DNA of 64,000 nucleotides from Streptomyces solicavernae (GTDB lineage Bacteria; Actinomycetota; Actinomycetes; Streptomycetales; Streptomycetaceae). Positions 49,670 through 58,772 of the stretch are shown one piece after another. The translations under genes and the position numbers were made by a program. Every line of letters begins with the position of its first letter. The stretch's first letter is position 1. The stretch spans positions 1 to 64,000 of the forward strand of contig NZ_JASCIR010000023.1 in NCBI RefSeq assembly GCF_029968095.1. The letters run 5' to 3'. Under the pieces are notes generated by a model, which ran no database searches, was not told the DNA's origin, and saw only the letters and a program-made list of their open reading frames with translations.

Positions 49670-51037
49670 ATGACCCTCGACGCCGCCGAACTCGCCCGCC
49701 TCGACCGGGCGCACATCATCCACCCCTACCTCCCGGGCACCGCGACCGAGCGCGTCGTGATGACCGAGGGCGCGGGCTGCCGCCTCACCGACACCGAGGG
49801 CCGCAGCTACCTGGACGCCACCGGCGGACTGTGGCTCGCCCAGATCGGCCACGGCCGCACGGACCTCGCCGACGTGGCGCACGAGCAGATGAAGAAGCTG
49901 GAGTACTTCACCAGCTTCTGGGACTTCTCCAACGAGCGCGCCATCGAACTGGCCTCAAGGCTCGCCGAGTTGGCGCCGGACCCGCTGAACCACGTGTACT
50001 ACACGTCCGGCGGTTCGGAGGGCGTCGAGGCCGCGATCAAGATGGCCCGCTACTACCACCACCGCCGCGGCGAGAGCAGCCGCACCTGGATCCTGGCCCG
50101 CAGCAAGGCGTACCACGGCGTCGGCTACGGCGGCAGCTCCGCCGCCGGGTTCCCGCTGTACCAGGAGGGCTTCGCCCCGATGGTGCCGCACGTCTCGCAC
50201 CTCACCCCGCCGTGGCCTTACCGCACCGAGCTGTACGGGGACCAGGCTGCGACACCACAAGACGTCACGGACTTCCTCATCCGCGAGCTGGAGGAGCGCA
50301 TCGCGGAGATCGGCCCGGGGAACATCGCGGCGATGGTCGGCGAGCCGATCATGGGCGTCGGCGGCATGCTCGTACCGCCCGCCGACTACTGGCCGCGCGT
50401 GCGCGAGGTCCTGGACCGGCACGGCATCCTGCTGATCTTCGACGAGGTCGTCACCGCGTACGGGCGCGTCGGCGAGTGGTTCGCCGCCCAGTACTTCGAC
50501 ACCACCCCCGACATCATCGTCACCGCCAAGGGCATCACCTCCGGGTACGTACCGCTCGGCGCGCTGCTCGTCGGGGACCACGTCGCGGAGGCGCTGCTGC
50601 GCGAGCAGGGCTTCCCGATGGGCTACACGTACAACGGCCACCCGGTCGCCACCGCCGTAGCGCTTGCCAACCTGGACGTCATCGAGAAGGAGGGCCTGCT
50701 CGCCCGCGCCACCGCCATGGGCGCCTTCCTGCACGCCGAACTTCAGTCCCAGCTGGGCGAGTTGGAGGTCGTGGGCGAGGTGCGCTCGGTGGGCATGATG
50801 CTCGCCGTCGAGCTGGTCGCCGACAAGGCCACCCGCGAGCCGCTGCCCCTCGACCCGGAGCGGATGCCGCACGACGTGATCCGACGCGAGACCGGCGTCA
50901 TCGTCCGCGACTCCGCGCACAGCCTGGTCCTCTCCCCGCCGCTGATCATGACCGAGGCGGAGGCGAAGGAGGCGGCGGGGGCGCTGCGCGGCGTCCTGGA
51001 GCGCACGGAGCCGAACGGCCGGATCCGCCAGGCCTGA
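49670..51037 (+). CDS. class III aminotransferase, polyamine/omega-amino acid:pyruvate type
   Basis: PLP aminotransferase of the SpuC/BioA-like branch, 455 residues. It has YTSGGSEGVEAAIKMARYYH, AYHGVGYGG, EPIMGVGGMLVPP, FDEVVTAYGRVGEWF and PLP Lys in VTAKGITSGYVPLGA. It would convert a terminal amine to an aldehyde for the preceding dehydrogenase. AAAGG lies 6 nt before the ATG. The last codons and stop are part of a 35-bp tandem repeat. Confidence 0.87.
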   Translation: MTLDAAELARLDRAHIIHPYLPGTATERVVMTEGAGCRLTDTEGRSYLDATGGLWLAQIGHGRTDLADVAHEQMKKLEYFTSFWDFSNERAIELASRLAELAPDPLNHVYYTSGGSEGVEAAIKMARYYHHRRGESSRTWILARSKAYHGVGYGGSSAAGFPLYQEGFAPMVPHVSHLTPPWPYRTELYGDQAATPQDVTDFLIRELEERIAEIGPGNIAAMVGEPIMGVGGMLVPPADYWPRVREVLDRHGILLIFDEVVTAYGRVGEWFAAQYFDTTPDIIVTAKGITSGYVPLGALLVGDHVAEALLREQGFPMGYTYNGHPVATAVALANLDVIEKEGLLARATAMGAFLHAELQSQLGELEVVGEVRSVGMMLAVELVADKATREPLPLDPERMPHDVIRRETGVIVRDSAHSLVLSPPLIMTEAEAKEAAGALRGVLERTEPNGRIRQA

Positions 51038-51140
51038 CCGCACGGGGAGGCCCGTTCCCCCGCCAGGCCTGACCGCACGGGGAGGCCCGTTCCCCCGCCG
51101 GGCCTGACCGCACGGGGAGGCCCGTCCCCCCGCCGGGCCT
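51026..51140 (+). repeat. 35-bp tandem repeat including the aminotransferase stop codon
   Basis: Three full copies (51026-51060, 51061-51095, 51096-51130) and the start of a fourth. Each begins CGCCAGGCCTGACC or CGCCGGGCCTGACC. Copy 1 holds the codons for Arg-Gln-Ala and the TGA at 51035-51037. Each copy can form a GC hairpin, so the array may also act as a terminator. A further 15-bp element CGTACCGGCACAGAT recurs at about 51150-51225. Confidence 0.95.
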
Positions 51141-51274
51141 CCCCTCCACCCCGTACCGGCACAGATGCACCCCTCGTACCGGCACAGATCCCCCCGTACC
51201 CGCACAGACACGCACGCACCCGCACGCAGTCCCCGCAGTCCGCAGTCCCCCGACTCCCGCCCTAGGAACTGCCC

Positions 51275-52777
51275 GTGTCCACCAAGCTCTCCTCCCCCGA
51301 ACTCCCGGCGCCCGAGGCCACCCCGGGCCTGCGGCGCAGCCTCCGCCGCTTCGACATCACCGCCATGGCCGTGGCCGCGGTGATCTCCTTCGACACCGTC
51401 GGACAGATCGCCACCGGCGGCGGTGAGGCCGCCACCTGGACGGCGGCCATCGCCCTGTTCTTCCTGCTCCCGTACGCCCTGCTGTTCGCCGAGACGGGTG
51501 CCGCGTTCCCGCAGGAGGGCGGCCCGTACATGTGGGTCAAGCTCGCCCTCGGCCGGCCCGCCGCCGCGCTCACCACCCTCTTCTACTGGGTCACCAACCC
51601 GATCTGGCTGGGCGGCTCCCTCGTCTTCCTGGCCGCCGAGACGTGGGACGGCTTCGTGTTCCCGCTGGGCTCGGGCACGTTCGCCGACTACGCGTTCAAA
51701 ATCGTCTTCGTCTGGGCGGCCATCCTCACCGCGGTCGTCTCCCTCAGCCGCGGCAAGTGGATCACCACGGCCGGGGCGATCGTGAAGGTCCTCTCCCTCG
51801 CCCTGTTCACGCTCACGGCCGTCGCGTACGGAGCCCAGCACGGCTTCCAGGGCCTCACCGACGCCGACTTCACCCCGACCACGGCCGGGTTCCTCGCCCT
51901 CGTACCGATCCTGCTGTTCGCGTACGTCGGCTTCGAGGCGCCCAACGCGGCGGGCGAGGAGATGCACGACCCGCAGCGCGACGTGCCCGCCGCGCTCGGC
52001 CGCTCGGCGACCATCGCGGCCTGCTGCTACCTGCTCCCGGTCCTGGCGCTGCTCGCCGTCGTCCCGGCCGGGAAGGTCACCGGCGTCGGAGGCTTCATGG
52101 AGGGCGCGCGGCTCGTCTTCGGTGTGTACGGCGCCGCGGCCGGACCGCTCCTCACGCTCACCGCGGTCATGTTCGTCTTCGCGCTCCTCACCCAGGGCAG
52201 CGCCTGGATGATCGTCAGCGACCGCATGCAGGCCATGGCCGCGGCCGACGGCGGCTTCTTCTCCCGCGCCCTCGGCGCCTTCCACCCGAGGCTCGGCACG
52301 CCGGTCCGCACAAACCTGCTGTCCGGCGCTGTGGCCACGGTCTTCATGCTGGCGGCGATGCAACTGGCGGACGGCGACGCGGCGGCGGTGTTCACGGTCG
52401 TCCTCACGGTGGCGGTGACGACGCTGCTGCTGTCCTACCTGGTGGTGATCCCCGCCCTGGTCGTCCTCCGGCTGCGCCGCCCGGAGGTACCGCGCCCGTA
52501 CCAAGTCCCGTTCGGCAACCGGGGGTTCGTGGCCTGTGCGGTGCTCGTGTACGCGTGGATCCTGATCGGCTCCTGGTCGGCCCTGTTCCCCGGCGTCCTG
52601 GAGGGCCTGTTCGGCATCGACTACGTCTTCACCGAGGTCTGGGGCGTCTCCCGCCTCGCCTTCGAGACGTTCACCCTGGGTACGGTCGCGCTGCTCCTGC
52701 TCGTCGGGGCGGTGGGGCTGGGGGTGGCGGCGCGGGAGAACAAGAAGCGGGAGAAAAGGAACAGGGTGACCGAATAG
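51275..52777 (+). CDS. APC-family amino acid/polyamine permease
   Basis: 12-helix amino acid-polyamine-organocation transporter, 500 residues, starting at GTG 51275. Helix 1 carries a SFDTVGQIATGGGEAAT variant of the ligand-binding loop; EEMHDPQRDVPAALGRS is the typical loop after helix 6. The cytoplasmic tail is basic (NKKREKRNRVTE). Context with PuuC-like dehydrogenase and aminotransferase suggests uptake of the amine they degrade. Confidence 0.87.
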   Translation: MSTKLSSPELPAPEATPGLRRSLRRFDITAMAVAAVISFDTVGQIATGGGEAATWTAAIALFFLLPYALLFAETGAAFPQEGGPYMWVKLALGRPAAALTTLFYWVTNPIWLGGSLVFLAAETWDGFVFPLGSGTFADYAFKIVFVWAAILTAVVSLSRGKWITTAGAIVKVLSLALFTLTAVAYGAQHGFQGLTDADFTPTTAGFLALVPILLFAYVGFEAPNAAGEEMHDPQRDVPAALGRSATIAACCYLLPVLALLAVVPAGKVTGVGGFMEGARLVFGVYGAAAGPLLTLTAVMFVFALLTQGSAWMIVSDRMQAMAAADGGFFSRALGAFHPRLGTPVRTNLLSGAVATVFMLAAMQLADGDAAAVFTVVLTVAVTTLLLSYLVVIPALVVLRLRRPEVPRPYQVPFGNRGFVACAVLVYAWILIGSWSALFPGVLEGLFGIDYVFTEVWGVSRLAFETFTLGTVALLLLVGAVGLGVAARENKKREKRNRVTE

Positions 52778-52866
52778 CTGGCGTCACGAGAGCGAGGACG
52801 CCCTGCCGTGCGGTGGATTAACTTAGGGACGACCGCCCGCCACCTCGCCCCCTGATAGGTTCCCGT

Positions 52867-54090
52867 ATGTCTGGCCGCCTGCTCGAACTACATGTGGAGA
52901 ACTTCCGCAGTCTGCGCGAAGTGACCGTTCCCCTGGGACCCTTGACCGTCCTGGTCGGGCCGAACGCCACCGGCAAGTCGAACCTTCTGGAAGTCTTCGA
53001 CTTCCTCGCCGACGTCATCCGTACGGACCTCCAGCCCGCACTCGACTCCCGGGACGGTTTCAGCGAGGTCGCGTTCTGGGGCGGGCCCAAGCCCCCGACC
53101 ACCCTGCGTATCGGACTCAAGTCGACGTGGACGACACACGCACACGAGAACAGCCCCGACGAATACGAACTCACCATCCGCCGCCGCGTGTTGAAGTCGG
53201 GCGCGGACAGTCTCTCGCGCAGCGAGTCGTTCCGGTTCAAGCGCACTCAAGGGCGCGGCCGTCGCATCACCATCTCGGGAGAGTCCGCGGAGGTCGTCGA
53301 CACAAAAGCGGGCAAGTTGGACGACAGCGGCAGCTTCGGTATCCAGCGGCTGAGCAGCGGGCTGTCGACACTGCCGCGCCTGGCGAGTTCCGACGGCGGC
53401 GAGGAAGTCTCCCGCTTCGCTCAACAGCTCTCCTCCTTCCGGGTGTTCGACGTGGACGTCGCCGCGGCCCGTCGCCCGTACCGGACACGTCGGGGTTCCC
53501 GCTTCGTCGGCCTGTCCCCGCAAGCGGACAACCTCGCCGAGTTCCTGATGTACCTCCGCTCGGACGACGACGAGGCCTGGCGGTCCCTCGTCGCCGACGC
53601 CCGTACCGTCCTGCCCCAGCTGGAGGACATCGAGTTCGCCACCCTCGGCGGCGCCTCCGACCAGGTCACCGTCCTGCTCCGGGAGCTCGGCCTGCGCCGG
53701 CCGACACCGCTGGCCTTCGCCTCGTACGGCACCGTCAGATTCCTGGGCCTGCTCGCACTGCTCTACGACCCCCACCCCCCGGCGCTGACCTGCATCGAAG
53801 AGATCGACCACGGCCTGCACCCCCAGGCCCTGTCCCTGATCGTGGAGCGGCTGCGCGAAGCTTCGAGCCGCAGCCAGTTCCTGGTCGCCACGCACTCGCC
53901 GGCCCTGGTCGACCGGCTCCGCCCCGAGGAGATCGTGATCTGCGAGCGCGATGACGCAGGCGCCTCCATCATCCCGGCGCTCACGGTCGACGAGGTCGAG
54001 GCGATCGTCGAGGAGAGCGGCGACCAGCCCTTGGGCGACCTGTGGTTCTCCGGCGTGCTCGGCGGCGACCTCACCGGAGGTGAGATGTGA
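52867..54090 (+). CDS. AAA ATPase, OLD/RecF-like (AAA_21)
   Basis: 407-residue SMC/ABC-type ATPase. Walker A GPNATGKS (31-38) follows the RecF-like opening LELHVENFRSLREVTVPLGPLTVLVG. The ABC-type Walker B LTCIEEIDHGLHPQ (about 307-320) and ATHSPALVDRL H-loop lie near the C-terminus, separated by a variable middle region that takes the place of a coiled coil. Its stop overlaps the next gene by 4 nt (GTGA) with a GGAGG site. This ATPase plus TOPRIM-like partner resembles PARIS- and OLD-type phage-defence modules; function here is inferred. Confidence 0.85.
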   Translation: MSGRLLELHVENFRSLREVTVPLGPLTVLVGPNATGKSNLLEVFDFLADVIRTDLQPALDSRDGFSEVAFWGGPKPPTTLRIGLKSTWTTHAHENSPDEYELTIRRRVLKSGADSLSRSESFRFKRTQGRGRRITISGESAEVVDTKAGKLDDSGSFGIQRLSSGLSTLPRLASSDGGEEVSRFAQQLSSFRVFDVDVAAARRPYRTRRGSRFVGLSPQADNLAEFLMYLRSDDDEAWRSLVADARTVLPQLEDIEFATLGGASDQVTVLLRELGLRRPTPLAFASYGTVRFLGLLALLYDPHPPALTCIEEIDHGLHPQALSLIVERLREASSRSQFLVATHSPALVDRLRPEEIVICERDDAGASIIPALTVDEVEAIVEESGDQPLGDLWFSGVLGGDLTGGEM

Positions 54091-54740
54091 GCCGCCGGGG
54101 GGCAGCCGGAGCGGGGCGTGGGGTGATCGTCCTGGCAGGTGAGGACGAGAACGACTGCAAGATCCTCGCCGAAGTCGTCCGGGCCCACCATCCGGGGCTC
54201 GGAGACGCCAAGATCGTACGCATCAACGATCCCGTCCGGCTGAAGAAGAAGACGGGAGGGGATCTGGAGAGCAGCGTGCGCAGCCTGGTGGGGAAGGCCA
54301 AGGGCAAGGCCCTCCAACAGCGGGGCCGACTCGTCGCCTTCGCCGTCCATGAGGACCTGGACGGCTACACCGACGACCGGTACCGGTCGGTCCGCAGGAC
54401 CGTCACCGCCGAGCTGAACCGTCAGTGCCCGGCCGACTCGGCGTACGCGCTCGCCGCGTGGGAGTCCGAGGGGTGGCTGCTCCTCTTCCCGGACGCGTTC
54501 CCGCATGTCCGGCCCAAGTGGAAGATTCCCGCGCAGCTACGCGGCAAGAACACGGGGCTGATCGACGACCCGAAGGGCAAGCTGCGGCACACCCTGAAGT
54601 CGCCGCCCTTCCGTGAGAGCGACGGCCCGCTCATCGCCCAGGAAGCAGCGAAACGGGGCCTGCTGACGGCTCCCGTGGGCCAGAACCGCTCCCACGCCGA
54701 CTTCCTCGCCGACCTCGGTAACTGGTCCCGTGGTTCGTGA
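54087..54740 (+). CDS. TOPRIM-like / DUF4276-type protein
   Basis: 217-residue protein starting at GTG 54087 (GGAGG 6 nt upstream). The opening VIVLAGEDENDCKILAEVV followed by FAVHEDLDGYTDD has the acidic pattern of a TOPRIM domain: Glu19 then an Asp/Glu pair at 89-92, as in DUF4276/RloB-like proteins that accompany ATPases. WESEGWLLLFPDAF and GPLIAQEAAKRGLL follow. It is probably the nuclease or effector of the two-gene unit. Fold assignment is by eye and should be treated as moderate. Confidence 0.65.
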   Translation: MSRRGAAGAGRGVIVLAGEDENDCKILAEVVRAHHPGLGDAKIVRINDPVRLKKKTGGDLESSVRSLVGKAKGKALQQRGRLVAFAVHEDLDGYTDDRYRSVRRTVTAELNRQCPADSAYALAAWESEGWLLLFPDAFPHVRPKWKIPAQLRGKNTGLIDDPKGKLRHTLKSPPFRESDGPLIAQEAAKRGLLTAPVGQNRSHADFLADLGNWSRGS

Positions 54741-54776
54741 CACGCGCGCTGACCAGGCCGCCGCCGCATCGCTGAC

Positions 54777-56129
54777 TCAGTCTTGGCCCAGGTCGAGGAA
54801 CGTCCACCGGGCCTGGGGTCGCGCACCGCTGAGCCACATCCCGCAGTTCTGCAGTACTACCGGGCTGGAGGTGATGTGCTGGGAACCGGTGTTGAGGTCG
54901 CGCAGGAACCGGTCCATCGGGCCGCGTCGCATCGCTGCCGTGCCCGCCCAGCGGTGGACCGTGCGACCCACGTCGAGGGCGGTCGTCGTCGCGTGGTTGA
55001 GCGTGAGGCGCAGCAGGGTGTCCTGGTCCGGGGTCGGCAACTCGCCTGCGTCCAGGGTGGCTTCGATGTCCTGCCACACCTCCATGGCCCAGGCCCGGGC
55101 CGCCCGGAGCCCGGCCTCCGCGGTCGCGTACTCCGCGTGGAACTGGGAGGTGTCGACGGGGGCGTTACGGGTGCCGGTGCGGGCGGCGGCGACCGACCTC
55201 AGCTCGTCGAGCAGGCGCCGCCCCACCCCGAAGGCCCAGCCGGTGTGCCCGAGCGCGGACAGGTTGACCAGGCCCAGGCGGTAGACCGCGCCGCCGTTGG
55301 CCGGGGTGGTTGTGGTGGCGGGGTAGGTGTGCGTCGCCGGGACGTACACGTCGTCGCAGTGGTAGTCGACGCTGTACGTGGCGCGCAGCCCGAGCACGTC
55401 CCAGTTGCCGTCGAGGACCACCTCGGACCTGGGCATCGCCAGGACCCGCAGCTCCCCCGTGCCCTCGACCTGGATCGCGCTGTGGATGTGGGAGGCGTGC
55501 GCCATGCCGGAGGCGAACTGCCAGGCGCCGCTGACGAGATAGCCGCCGTCCACCGGGACGGCCCGGCCGGGACGGGTGCCCTGCCCGGCCAGCAACGCGT
55601 GCTTCCCGGTCGCGACATCGGGGAACAGCTCCGCCGCCGCGACCGGTCCGAGGTAGGCCGCGGTGGTGGCGGTCATCACCTGCAGCGCCTGCATCGTCCA
55701 GCCGGCGGCCGCGTCGTGGTGGCTGACCTGCTCGACCATCTCGATCAGCTGGCGCGGTGAGAACTCGTAGCCGCCGAGGCTCTTCGGCAGCTCGGCCCGG
55801 ACGATCCCGGCGTCGAGCAGGGCCCGCACGGTGTCCTCGGTGTGCCGTCCGCGCTCCTCGGCCGGGCCCGCCTCCGCGTCGAGGGCCGGGCCGAGCTCCG
55901 CTATCCGGTGGAGCACTGCGGGAAACTCCGGGCTGATGTGCAGTTCGGTGTGCTGTCCCGTGTGCAGTTCGGTTTGCGGTTCGGTGTGCGGTTCGGTGTG
56001 CGGTTCGGTGCGCTGTCCCGGGTGCAGCCCGGTGTGCGGTTCGGTGTGCGGTTCGGTGCGCTGTCCCGGGTGCAGCCCGGTGTGCGGATCGGTTTGCGGT
56101 TCGGTGTGCTGTCCGGGCGTGGGCGTCAT
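54777..56129 (-). CDS. acyl-CoA-dehydrogenase-fold flavoprotein (monooxygenase-like)
   Basis: 450-residue flavoprotein related to DszC/HsaA-type hydroxylases rather than classic acyl-CoA dehydrogenases. AGIVRAELPKSLGGYEFSPRQLIE and HHDAAAGWTMQ resemble that group, and the C-terminal helical domain ends with CGMWLSGARPQARWTFLDLGQD. It starts at ATG 56129 (GGAG 9 nt upstream). Residues 8-66 are a low-complexity extension of HTEP/HTGLHPGQR repeats. No flavin reductase gene is next to it. Substrate unknown. Confidence 0.75.
   Translation of the reverse strand: MTPTPGQHTEPQTDPHTGLHPGQRTEPHTEPHTGLHPGQRTEPHTEPHTEPQTELHTGQHTELHISPEFPAVLHRIAELGPALDAEAGPAEERGRHTEDTVRALLDAGIVRAELPKSLGGYEFSPRQLIEMVEQVSHHDAAAGWTMQALQVMTATTAAYLGPVAAAELFPDVATGKHALLAGQGTRPGRAVPVDGGYLVSGAWQFASGMAHASHIHSAIQVEGTGELRVLAMPRSEVVLDGNWDVLGLRATYSVDYHCDDVYVPATHTYPATTTTPANGGAVYRLGLVNLSALGHTGWAFGVGRRLLDELRSVAAARTGTRNAPVDTSQFHAEYATAEAGLRAARAWAMEVWQDIEATLDAGELPTPDQDTLLRLTLNHATTTALDVGRTVHRWAGTAAMRRGPMDRFLRDLNTGSQHITSSPVVLQNCGMWLSGARPQARWTFLDLGQD
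55940..56105 (-). repeat. HTEP-type coding repeats at a flavoprotein N-terminus
   Basis: 12-bp units encoding TEPH, TGLH and PGQR, about a dozen copies, with a longer duplicated block (GLHPGQRTEPHTEPHT) occurring twice. In frame with the flavoprotein start. Confidence 0.9.
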
Positions 56130-56215
56130 GAAGGGGCACTCCTTGCTGTCGAGTCCGAGTCCGAGTCCGAGTCGAGGTCGAGGCCTAGGCGAGATCAACT
56201 CTGCGCATTCTGGGG

Positions 56216-57370
56216 TCAGTTGAGTGCCCCACTCGGGTCGGACACGCTCAACTGGCGTGTCACGTAGGTCATATGCTGACTGTGGCCCGCCTCGATCCAG
56301 CGCCCCGGCGTGCCCGTGCCCGCACTTCCGGACTGCCGGGCGCAGGCGTCGAGCCAACGGTCGCCGTCGCTGAAGTGCGGGCCGCGGAAGTCCATCGTCT
56401 CGACGAGGCGCAGGGCGAGCGAGCGGACGCGCTCCGCCCGATCCGGCCCGCCCGTCGGCGCCTTGGCCAGGAGGAACGTGCGCTCCGTCGTGTACCGCAG
56501 CAGGCCCCACGCCGGGCCGCCCCCGCGCTCCGTCGGCTGGTCCGCGCCGCCGACGTGCTGCGCCCCGTAGTCGCCGTACACCGGCCGCAGTGCGTCGGGA
56601 CCGGCAACGTGCAGGACCAGGTGCCGGACGTCCCAGTCGAAGCGGTGCGGTTCGGTCACCTCGCCGACCGGGACGTCGCTCAGGTCCGGGGGCAGCGAAC
56701 CGGCGATGAGCGCGACCGTCCGCCACCGGTGCAGCCCGCCGAGCAACTCCAGGGCGCGCACGGCCCACTTGTCGGCCCGGTGGTGCTCGTCCGTGACGGC
56801 GCCCAGGTCGAGGAGGAGGTCGAGCGGCCCGGCCCCGGCCTCCCGTACGCGCCGGGCCAGCTCCCGTACCGCCTCGGCCTGACGCTCGTCCGGCAGACCG
56901 GGCAGGAGTACGCGCACGCCCAGGCCGTTGCCGCTCGCGCGGGCCGTCCGTGCCGTGGCGTCCTGCTGCCACTCCGGCCGCTCGACGCCCGTCACCGGCC
57001 GCAGCGGGCTGCCGGGCAGATGGTTCCACAGCTCCCCCGCCACCGGCCCCGCCTCGTCCTCCACGTGGAAGGCGTCCACCCAGGCCGGGAGCGCCCCTTG
57101 CGCCCGCATGATGTCGACCGTACGGCGCCGCACATGCGCGGCGAGGGCCACCGGGTCCCGGTCGTACAGGACCTCCGGCCGGTGGCCGAGGAGTCGTTCG
57201 GGGCCCGTTCGCGGCGGTACGGTCCAGACGGGCGCGGTGACCGCCCGGATCCACGGCTTCAGCCCGGCGTACGCCGCGAGCGCGCTGCTCCGGGCCGGCA
57301 GCACGGGCACGTAGAGCGGTGGGGGCGTGTGCCGTGGTGCGGGCGTGTGCAGCGGTATGGAGTCGGCCAT
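56216..57370 (-). CDS. beta-family protein (phage T4 beta protein-like)
   Basis: 384-residue protein resembling the Beta_protein family. YVPVLPARSSALAAYAGL near the N-terminus, WIRAVTAPVWTVPP, and an overall alternating beta/alpha pattern (LDLLLDLGAVTDE) suggest a TIM-barrel-like fold. The start at ATG 57370 (MADSIPLHTP) is chosen because the frame further upstream is unrelated; the ribosome site is weak. Family function is unknown, and homologues occur in phages and in bacterial accessory regions. Confidence 0.65.
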   Translation of the reverse strand: MADSIPLHTPAPRHTPPPLYVPVLPARSSALAAYAGLKPWIRAVTAPVWTVPPRTGPERLLGHRPEVLYDRDPVALAAHVRRRTVDIMRAQGALPAWVDAFHVEDEAGPVAGELWNHLPGSPLRPVTGVERPEWQQDATARTARASGNGLGVRVLLPGLPDERQAEAVRELARRVREAGAGPLDLLLDLGAVTDEHHRADKWAVRALELLGGLHRWRTVALIAGSLPPDLSDVPVGEVTEPHRFDWDVRHLVLHVAGPDALRPVYGDYGAQHVGGADQPTERGGGPAWGLLRYTTERTFLLAKAPTGGPDRAERVRSLALRLVETMDFRGPHFSDGDRWLDACARQSGSAGTGTPGRWIEAGHSQHMTYVTRQLSVSDPSGALN

Positions 57371-57580
57371 CGCGAACAGCCCCCGTCTTCCCCGCGAGAA
57401 CGTCCCGTCCTGATCGCAGAGTCGCCCGGGACAGTCGATGACGAAAGGGGGCGTCCGGGGCGAGGGGTCATATCTCGCCACTTCGACCACCCGGCGCACG
57501 GAAGCTCGGCGGCTGGTGCCTGGTACCCCAGCGCCTCGTACCCGGTACCCCGGCGCCCCCGGCGCCGTTAGCATCGGCCG

Positions 57581-58618
57581 ATGGGCGCGATGATCCGGGG
57601 AGCCAGTCTGCGCGGCTTCGCACGGCTCGTGACGGAGCTCGGCGGCGACCCCGAGGAGTTCCTCGACCGGTTCGCGATCCCCGCGGCCGCGCTCACCTCC
57701 GAGGAAGGGCTCGTCCCGATCGACGCCCACGACCTGATGCTGGACGCGGTCGCGCGTGACCTGGACTGCCCCGACTTCGGCCTCCGCCTCGCCGACACCC
57801 AGGACGTCAGCATCCTCGGCCGCCTCGCCCTCGCCATCCAGGCGTCCTCGACCCCGGCCGAGGCGCTCGACTGCGCCTCGCGGTTCCTGTTCGTGCACAG
57901 CCCGGCGCTGCGGGTCGGCGTGGAGCCGGATCCGCGGGGGCGGCGCGAGGTGGTCGCCCTGACGTACCGGAAGGACCTGCGCGACTCCCCGTACTCCCCG
58001 CAGGCCACCGAGCTCGGGCTCGGGGTGTTCCACCGGGTGGCGGCTGCCCTGGCCGGGGGGCTGCGGGGGCTGCGCTCAGTGGAGCTGCCGCACCAGCCCC
58101 TGTCGCCGGTCGCCCGGTACACCGGGTTCTTCGGCGCGGACGTGAAGTTCGGCTGCCCGACGGCCGCGCTGCGCGTCGAACGGCGGCTGCTCGACGAGGA
58201 GTTCGAGGGCGCGGACGAGACGATCCGCAAGCTCGCCCTCGACTACCTGGCCAGTCACCACACCGACCCGGAGGAGCTGGTCTCCACCCACGTACGACGG
58301 ACCCTGGCCGGCAGCATCGGCGCCAACCCCGCCTCCCTCGCCCAGGTCGCCCGGCTGCTCGCGCTGCACCCGCGCACCCTGCAACGCCGCCTCGCCGCCG
58401 AGTCGACCACCTTCGCCGAGATCCTCGAAGACGTCCGCAGGGACCTCGCGCTGCGCTACCTCACCACCACCGACCTGCCGTTGGGCCAGGTCGCCGCGAT
58501 GTCCGGCTTCGCCGACCAGTCCGGCCTCAGCCATGCCGTACGACGCTGGCGCGGCACGAGCCCGAGCGAGGTGCGGCGCCGGGTGCGGCCCCGGGTGCGG
58601 GGCCGTCGCCCGCACTGA
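57581..58618 (+). CDS. AraC-family regulator with Arabinose_bd-type N-domain
   Basis: 345-residue activator of the OruR/ArgR-like AraC group. An Arabinose-binding_2 domain (about 15-200) is followed by the AraC HTH (about 240-335; ASLAQVARLLALHPRTLQRRLAAESTTFAEILEDVRRDLALRYL and GFADQSGLSHAVRRWRGTSPSEVRR). It precedes the hydrolase-SDR pair on the same strand and probably regulates it. The tail RVRPRVRGRRPH is basic. ATG 57590 is an alternative start. Confidence 0.88.
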   Translation: MGAMIRGASLRGFARLVTELGGDPEEFLDRFAIPAAALTSEEGLVPIDAHDLMLDAVARDLDCPDFGLRLADTQDVSILGRLALAIQASSTPAEALDCASRFLFVHSPALRVGVEPDPRGRREVVALTYRKDLRDSPYSPQATELGLGVFHRVAAALAGGLRGLRSVELPHQPLSPVARYTGFFGADVKFGCPTAALRVERRLLDEEFEGADETIRKLALDYLASHHTDPEELVSTHVRRTLAGSIGANPASLAQVARLLALHPRTLQRRLAAESTTFAEILEDVRRDLALRYLTTTDLPLGQVAAMSGFADQSGLSHAVRRWRGTSPSEVRRRVRPRVRGRRPH

Positions 58619-58619
58619 G

Positions 58620-58695
58620 CCCGGCCGCGCGTACCGAGCCCGGCCGCGCGTACCGAGCCCGCCCGCGCGTACCGAGCCCGCCCGCGCGTACCGAG
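58620..58695 (+). repeat. four 19-bp tandem repeats after the AraC gene
   Basis: Copies at 58620-58638, 58639-58657, 58658-58676 and 58677-58695, each close to CCCGGCCGCGCGTACCGAG, beginning 2 nt after the AraC stop. The gene end itself (CCCGCACTGAG) looks like a degenerate copy with TGA at the place of CGA. Confidence 0.9.
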
Positions 58696-58772
58696 TTTGT
58701 CGCGCTGGAACAAATCCCGCCGCCCGCGGCCCGGCATCCTGCTGGCTCGACAGCGACAGCGAGGAGTAGTCC

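Noticed and set aside
54777..57254. 825-codon minus-strand frame extending the flavoprotein upstream
   Set aside because: The upstream part overlaps the beta-family gene in another frame and is Arg/Gly/Ala-rich noise; ATG 56129 with GGAG fits.
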